Position numbers and translations under genes: made by a program | Shown: in pieces, positions 14,637 to 18,413 of the stretch | Numbering within the stretch: position 1 is the first letter of the stretch | How the letters are laid out: each line of letters starts with the position of its first letter | The notes under the pieces: generated by a model | The model's input: the letters and a program-made list of their open reading frames with translations, nothing else | Told to the model about the DNA's origin: nothing | The model's database searches: none | Source: Bacillota bacterium | GTDB lineage: Bacteria > Bacillota > Clostridia > Lachnospirales > Cellulosilyticaceae | Reading direction: 5' to 3' | Assembly (NCBI GenBank): GCA_023410675.1 | Contig: JAEYPM010000055.1 | Coordinates: 1-18,413, forward strand | Length of the DNA: 18,413 bases

Positions 14637-14665
14637 TTTACTCTATTTTCCAATACTCGTATAAT
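14637..14665 (+). promoter_or_regulatory. Promoter of the protease gene
   Basis: TTTACT (14637-14642), a 17-bp spacer and TATAAT (14660-14665) lie after the integrase terminator and about 90 bp before the protease start, implying independent expression. Confidence 0.5.
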
Positions 14666-14757
14666 TAAATTGAGATTCAGTTGTAGAATGTTGTGTAGTA
14701 TTGATTTCATGTTTGCAAATTAGTGAACAGGAATTTGTAAGGGAGGTTAAAACGTAT

Positions 14758-15567
14758 ATGAAACCAATTAGCATGTCAGAAAGAATGCTTTATAATACAG
14801 TACGATTAGAAGCATTAGACGGTTCAAGTGGAACTGGATTCTTTTTTAATTTTAATATTGATAATAAAATTTACCCTGTTTTAATTACCAATAAACATGT
14901 CGTAAATTATAATCCAAATGAAACGATGAAGTTTTTGTTGCATTTAAAAAATGGTGATGAAGCATCAGATGAAAATTTTGATGTTACATTTAGTACAAGG
15001 TGGTTTTTTCATTCAACACAAGATATTTGCTTTAGTTTTGTAAACCCGCTTTTTGAAGAGGTAAAGAAATTGACAGGTAAAGAGGTATATTATATTGCAA
15101 CAGATGAAAGTTTAATTTATGGTGAAGAAAAATTAAAATGTTTATCATCTTTAGAAGCTGTTGTTATGGTAGGATATCCAAATGGTTTATGGGATAAAAT
15201 TCACAATTATCCTTTGTTTAGAACAGGTTTTACATCGGCTCATCCTGCATATGATTTTAATAATAAAAATACAGGGTTAGTTGATATGGCATGCTTCCCA
15301 GGGTCTTCAGGTTCACCTATCTATATTTTAAATGAAAATGGCTATTCGGATAAAGAAGGTAATACTTATTTAGGAGCAAAAAGATTAATCTTCCTTGGAA
15401 TTTTATATGCTGGTCCAACAACAAATATAAATGGCGAAATAGTAGTTGTGGATATTCCAACGAAGCAGCAAGCATTTTCACAAATGAAAACGATGATTAA
15501 TTTAGGTTACTATGTTAAAGCACACGAGTTAGACGAATTTAAAACAATTATTGAAAAAATGTTATAA
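14758..15567 (+). CDS. Trypsin-like serine protease, cytosolic
   Basis: A 269-residue chymotrypsin-fold peptidase. After SSGTGFFF, which opens the first beta barrel, come the catalytic residues in family order: H47 (TNKHVV), D89 (STQDIC) and S184 in FPGSSGSP. GSSGSP replaces the classical GDSGGP, as in many V8/HtrA-like enzymes. No signal peptide, membrane segment or PDZ domain is visible, so it should act inside the cell. ATG 14758 is chosen because GGGAGG lies 11 nt upstream; an in-frame TTG at 14701 lacks a ribosome binding site. It has its own promoter and sits between integrase and attR. Stand-alone trypsin-like peptidases occur as effectors in bacterial defence systems, but its target is unknown. 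Confidence 0.8.
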   Translation: MKPISMSERMLYNTVRLEALDGSSGTGFFFNFNIDNKIYPVLITNKHVVNYNPNETMKFLLHLKNGDEASDENFDVTFSTRWFFHSTQDICFSFVNPLFEEVKKLTGKEVYYIATDESLIYGEEKLKCLSSLEAVVMVGYPNGLWDKIHNYPLFRTGFTSAHPAYDFNNKNTGLVDMACFPGSSGSPIYILNENGYSDKEGNTYLGAKRLIFLGILYAGPTTNINGEIVVVDIPTKQQAFSQMKTMINLGYYVKAHELDEFKTIIEKML

Positions 15568-15615
15568 ATAGAAATTTATGAGCCTGCTAACATGAAATTT
15601 ATATTACAGTAAGTA

Positions 15616-15635
15616 TGTCGCAAACTTGTCGCAAC
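15616..15635. repeat. Right arm-type repeats (TGTCGCAAA/TGTCGCAAC)
   Basis: Copies at 15616-15624 and 15627-15635 have the same 11-bp period and the same orientation as the pair at 1192-1211, and lie 110 bp inside attR. Probable integrase arm-binding sites. Confidence 0.6.
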
Positions 15636-15745
15636 AGGATATAAGAAAATATCAAAAAACATACAGTATATCAAACGATAGCTACATAATACCCACGATT
15701 TACGCCATTATAAAAGATACTTGATGATATTTTGATATGTATGTT

Positions 15746-15759
15746 TTCTCAAAGAGATA
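15746..15759. repeat. attR core repeat
   Basis: An exact copy of the attL core TTCTCAAAGAGATA. The next base is G, so the reconstructed empty site would read AGA-TAG, an rpsI stop codon. About 25 bp later comes a terminator, consistent with host DNA resuming here. Confidence 0.85.
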
Positions 15760-15784
15760 GTTTTTTTTACAAGAAAATATATCA

Positions 15785-15821
15785 AAAACCCAGAAGCCAC
15801 AATGGTTTCTGGGTTTTATTT
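15785..15821 (+). terminator. Displaced original rpsI terminator (inferred)
   Basis: AAAACCCAGAA (15785-15795) pairs with TTCTGGGTTTT (15807-15817), followed by TTTTATTT. In the reconstructed uninterrupted chromosome it would stand about 25 bp after rpsI. A group IIC intron begins immediately after its T-run. Confidence 0.75.
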
Positions 15822-16268
15822 GTGTGCCAAGCATGGCACTAATCTAGCTGGTGAAAGTCCAGCCACGGGTATTTACCACCAAGTGTAGCGAACCACAAGT
15901 TGGTGTCAGTAATGGCATGGATGAAGGAAGTGGTGTAGCAAAGTTCTTGAGCCTGCAAAAAGAAACTTGATAAGGCAATTAGGTAGGTGAGGTTGCATGA
16001 TTAATTTAAGCCCAAAAGGTAGACGCAAACCGAAGTTGTAAATCAAGAGGTTGTGGAATGAAAGATTAGTGTCTTACCCTGGGAGACCCTACCCACATAT
16101 CATAAGATATGGTCGAAAAACGTTTAGGGAGGGAGTCATACGAGATCATAATAGGTAATCATAATCAATAGATTCTATATTTCTAAACTGACAAGGGTGA
16201 TGGTATGGGATTATTTGAGGTCTTTAAAAAGAAAAACTACAAGTTTATAAACGTCAAGATTTTTTTGG
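15822..16268 (+). other. Group IIC intron, 5' part (domains I-III), interrupted
   Basis: It starts with GTGTGCC and follows the layout of bacterial class C introns such as the Oceanobacillus iheyensis intron: GGTGAAAGTCCAGCC near the 5' end, GGCATGGATGAAGGAAG about 100 nt in, GGTGAGGTTGCATG in late domain I, and TGTCTTACCCTGGGAGACC near 16070-16090. Insertion directly after an intrinsic terminator is the hallmark of this class. No reverse transcriptase gene or domain V/VI follows; the IS21-type element begins at about 16269. A short reading frame from 16205 (MGLFEVFKKKNY) could be the beginning of a disrupted gene. The intron 3' end may lie beyond the window. Confidence 0.75.
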
Positions 16269-16303
16269 ACAAAAATGCAAATATTTTTATGTACAGTCCA
16301 TCA

Positions 16304-17056
16304 TCATTTTTTATCAACTTTTGACAAAGCCTCAGCAGTCCTATACGAACTACCAAGTATATTTATGATACTAGAATGATGAACTAATCGATCGAGAATG
16401 GCACTGGCTAACATATTATCTACAAAGATATCTGACCAATCAGACAAGTTGATATTGCTAGTTACGATTGTGCTTTTCTTCTCATACCTACGATCAATCA
16501 GCTGAAAAAACATTTTAGCTTCTTGTTCACCAATAGGTAAATAACCAATTTCATCAATAATCAAAAGTTTATATTTTGAAAAGTGCTTAATTCTAGTATC
16601 TAGCTTGTTTTCTAGATGAGCCTTTTTTAAATGGTCAATTAAATCATGACACTTTATAAAGTAAGTACTCACTCTTTTTTTCGCTGCTGCAATACCTATA
16701 GAGGTTGCTAAATGGGTCTTTCCTACTCCAGAATTTCCGATTAATATGATATTATTATTATCTTCTAAAAATCTCAAACTCTCAAAGTCTAAAAACTGTT
16801 GTTTGTTTATCTTTGGTTGGAAATCAAAGTCAAAATCCTTTAACTCTTTTAAATGTGGAAATCCAGCCACTTTTACCATTGCGTTCATTGCATTATAGTT
16901 TTTGACTGCGATTTCTTTGTATGTAAGCTCATACAATGCATCCACAACACTTATTTTCCCTTCATTTATCTTGTCGATATACTGAGTTAAATTTATGCTC
17001 ATTTGCGTTAATCTTAGCTCTTTTAAGTTGTTACATAAATTTTGATAGTTGTTCAT
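16304..17056 (-). CDS. istB: IS21-family transposition helper ATPase
   Basis: A 250-residue AAA+ ATPase of the IstB/DnaC-like family. Walker A is GNSGVGKT (107-114, K113), Walker B is LLIIDE (D168, E169), and the sensor region is TIVTSN. It assembles on target DNA and guides IstA-mediated insertion. GGAG lies 7 nt before the ATG. Its start overlaps the end of istA by 26 bp, the usual coupled arrangement. Full length, with no frameshift. Confidence 0.95.
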   Translation of the reverse strand: MNNYQNLCNNLKELRLTQMSINLTQYIDKINEGKISVVDALYELTYKEIAVKNYNAMNAMVKVAGFPHLKELKDFDFDFQPKINKQQFLDFESLRFLEDNNNIILIGNSGVGKTHLATSIGIAAAKKRVSTYFIKCHDLIDHLKKAHLENKLDTRIKHFSKYKLLIIDEIGYLPIGEQEAKMFFQLIDRRYEKKSTIVTSNINLSDWSDIFVDNMLASAILDRLVHHSSIINILGSSYRTAEALSKVDKK

Positions 17057-18323
17057 TAAATTTCTCCAACTCTTTTAAATGTTTGATTGCATAATCTTCA
17101 ATTTCATCATGGTTTCTAAATGTTTCTTTTAACATTTCTAGGTGATGATGTTCATGATATATGATTTTTTTATTTTCAACTATTTCGTGTACTGTTATTA
17201 GTTTTTTGTTATAATAGACGTGTAAGTTATTTTCTATAACTTGCAAAGTAACTTTTTTACCAATAAAGTCAGGTGGAACCGAATACATTCTTTTCTTATA
17301 AGCAAACAGTGCATTTGAGGTAACACTCGCTTTAGTGGTAGATATCTTATAGAGAGAACATGTTTTTTCTTGTGGAAGAGGGGAAAGATGTTCTTTTTCT
17401 TTTTTATATACAAGAATAGGAGGTACTCCTGTACTTTGGCATATTCTTGCATTCACTTCATTTGTAATCATTTCAAGTTTTGTATGTAATTCTTCAAGGT
17501 TATTTAAAACCCCATTGTAAGCCATGATTTCATCAATGATTCTCATTGGATTTTCCACCTTAGCTTTTGTTTTCGGTCTTGCTGCAATACAAGGAACTAT
17601 TTTAAATCCATAATCATCTGCAAATTGCTGGAATCTAGGATTTACAGTACCTTTGTGTTTTTCTGTTCTTGCTTTTAACATCATTGTTGTTGCATTATCT
17701 ATTAATAATTCTTCAGGCACACCTCCTATTGTTTCAAATGTATTTGATAAAAAGTCTAGGATACAATCTAAACTTACAGACGGATAGATAGTCCATACTT
17801 TGAATCTTGATGCAGCTAAAACCAAACTTCCTACATTTATTATTGTTTTTTCACCATTGGCAAATGTAAAATTTATCTTCTCCTTCCAATCGAACTGTGC
17901 TTGTTTTCCAAATGATGTTTCAGACTTAATAGAATTTGAATTACCTTTTGGTTTAAAATAATTTGCAAACTCTTCGTGCTTAAGAATATAATAATTGAAG
18001 TTATTTCGAGTGCATCTTAAGCTATGTTCTCTTTGCAAGTATCTATAAAGATGATCTTTGTAATAAAATACTTGTGAAGAATCTTTAGATAGCAATTCCT
18101 TAATAATGTTGTAGTATTCATCAATCACAGACCTTTTCTTTTTTCTTTCCTTTGTATCAGAACCGAGATAATATTTTTTAACTGTTCTTCTATCAACTCC
18201 CAACTTTCGTCCTAATTCACTAAAATTTGGTTTATCCAAGTGATTTGCCTCCACTATTGTTCTAAGTTTTATTAAATCTTCTACTGAGTTAATTTCAATA
18301 TCTGTTATGAATTTATATGTCAT
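17031..18323 (-). CDS. istA: IS21-family transposase
   Basis: A 430-residue transposase. An N-terminal HTH (about 32-53, NFSELGRKLGVDRRTVKKYYLG) for terminal repeat binding is followed by an integrase-core (rve) domain. The likely DDE residues are D145 (QFDWKE), D209 (LLIDNATT) and E257 (AKVENPM). A C-terminal beta-barrel region ends the protein. The ATG at 18323 is preferred over a GTG at 18332, with a weak GGGTG site upstream. The catalytic triad is intact, so the element may be active. It forms an operon with istB. Confidence 0.93.
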   Translation of the reverse strand: MTYKFITDIEINSVEDLIKLRTIVEANHLDKPNFSELGRKLGVDRRTVKKYYLGSDTKERKKKRSVIDEYYNIIKELLSKDSSQVFYYKDHLYRYLQREHSLRCTRNNFNYYILKHEEFANYFKPKGNSNSIKSETSFGKQAQFDWKEKINFTFANGEKTIINVGSLVLAASRFKVWTIYPSVSLDCILDFLSNTFETIGGVPEELLIDNATTMMLKARTEKHKGTVNPRFQQFADDYGFKIVPCIAARPKTKAKVENPMRIIDEIMAYNGVLNNLEELHTKLEMITNEVNARICQSTGVPPILVYKKEKEHLSPLPQEKTCSLYKISTTKASVTSNALFAYKKRMYSVPPDFIGKKVTLQVIENNLHVYYNKKLITVHEIVENKKIIYHEHHHLEMLKETFRNHDEIEDYAIKHLKELEKFNEQLSKFM

Positions 18324-18413
18324 TTTTATCACCCAGTAAAACTATAAAATCCTTGCTCCTTTTTGTACATAGTTATTTTTGCATTTTTGTACTATCTTAT
18401 TTTAGCATTTATA

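Larger units (their letters stand above)
1119..15759. mobile_element. Integrated 14.6 kb element in the rpsI 3' end, with restriction and defence cargo
   Basis: The limits are set by an identical 14-bp direct repeat, TTCTCAAAGAGATA, at 1119-1132 and 15746-15759. A tyrosine recombinase and an excisionase-like gene sit near the right end. Paired TGTCGCAAA repeats lie just inside both ends. The contents are a structured non-coding left arm, a type I restriction-modification operon, a HEPN-like gene, a DUF2958 gene, a replication-relaxation-like two-gene module and a protease. Ribosomal protein 3' ends, including rpsI, are known integration targets for tyrosine-recombinase elements. No canonical relaxase, VirD4-type coupling protein or type IV secretion gene was found, so it is not a self-transmissible ICE of a known type; a mobilizable element or defence island is more likely. 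Boundaries are inferred from the repeat and await comparison with an empty site. Confidence 0.85.
16269..18413 (-). mobile_element. IS21-family insertion sequence (right limit uncertain)
   Basis: istA and istB lie on the minus strand between imperfect 27-bp inverted repeats at 16269-16295 and 18364-18390. The two arms share the 13-base end ACAAAAATGCAAA and the 7-base end ATGTACA. A further related motif (AAATGCTAAAATAAGA on the minus strand) lies at about 18396-18411. IS21 elements carry several repeats at each end, so the true right terminus may be at or past the window edge. The target-site duplication is not determinable. Confidence 0.8.

Noticed and set aside
16205..16321. Short plus-strand frame starting MGLFEVFKKKNY
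   Set aside because: It runs into the IS end and its sequence does not look like a group II intron reverse transcriptase; kept only as a possible disrupted gene start.

Overview
This AT-rich window comes from a low-GC Gram-positive bacterium, most likely a member of the Clostridia. The evidence is the Firmicutes-type rplM-rpsI operon, strong AAGGAGG-type ribosome binding sites and canonical TTGACA-17-TATAAT promoters. Genus cannot be fixed from sequence alone.

Layout. Positions 1-1133 are core chromosome: an upstream terminator, a promoter, a short hairpin leader and rplM-rpsI. A 14.6 kb integrated element then begins inside the last codons of rpsI and runs to about 15759. It is bounded by a 14-bp direct repeat (1119-1132 and 15746-15759) and carries a tyrosine recombinase at 13431-14579. 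Just outside the right repeat is a terminator that I infer is the original rpsI terminator. Directly after it comes the 5' half of a group IIC intron (from 15822). An IS21-family insertion sequence (istA/istB on the minus strand, about 16269 to the window edge) interrupts that intron.

Inside the element, left to right: (1) about 1.46 kb of non-coding, strongly structured DNA (1134-2599), with a possible 85-nt three-hairpin small RNA and a larger, many-hairpin region that looks like a big non-coding RNA; (2) a plus-strand operon of a small XRE regulator and a type I restriction-modification system in the order hsdR-hsdM-hsdS; (3) a minus-strand HEPN-like gene; (4) a minus-strand block holding a DUF2958 protein, a 45-aa protein, an unrecognised 309-aa protein and a 196-aa protein resembling the replication-relaxation family, the last with a TTG start and a structured 5' leader; (5) a 0.75 kb regulatory stretch full of inverted repeats; (6) a small unknown protein, an excisionase-like HTH protein and the integrase; (7) a trypsin-like serine protease between integrase and attachment site.

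How it fits together. The integrase and excisionase-like protein would move the element in and out of rpsI. The element brings its own stop codon and terminator, so rpsI stays intact. Cargo is dominated by genes with known or plausible defence roles (type I restriction, HEPN, protease). No standard relaxase, coupling protein or conjugation gene is present, so the element is either mobilised in trans, perhaps through the replication-relaxation-like module and its structured leader, or is a non-conjugative defence island. The least explained parts, and the best candidates for something new, are the 1834-2281 structured RNA and the 10652-12371 two-gene module with its leader.
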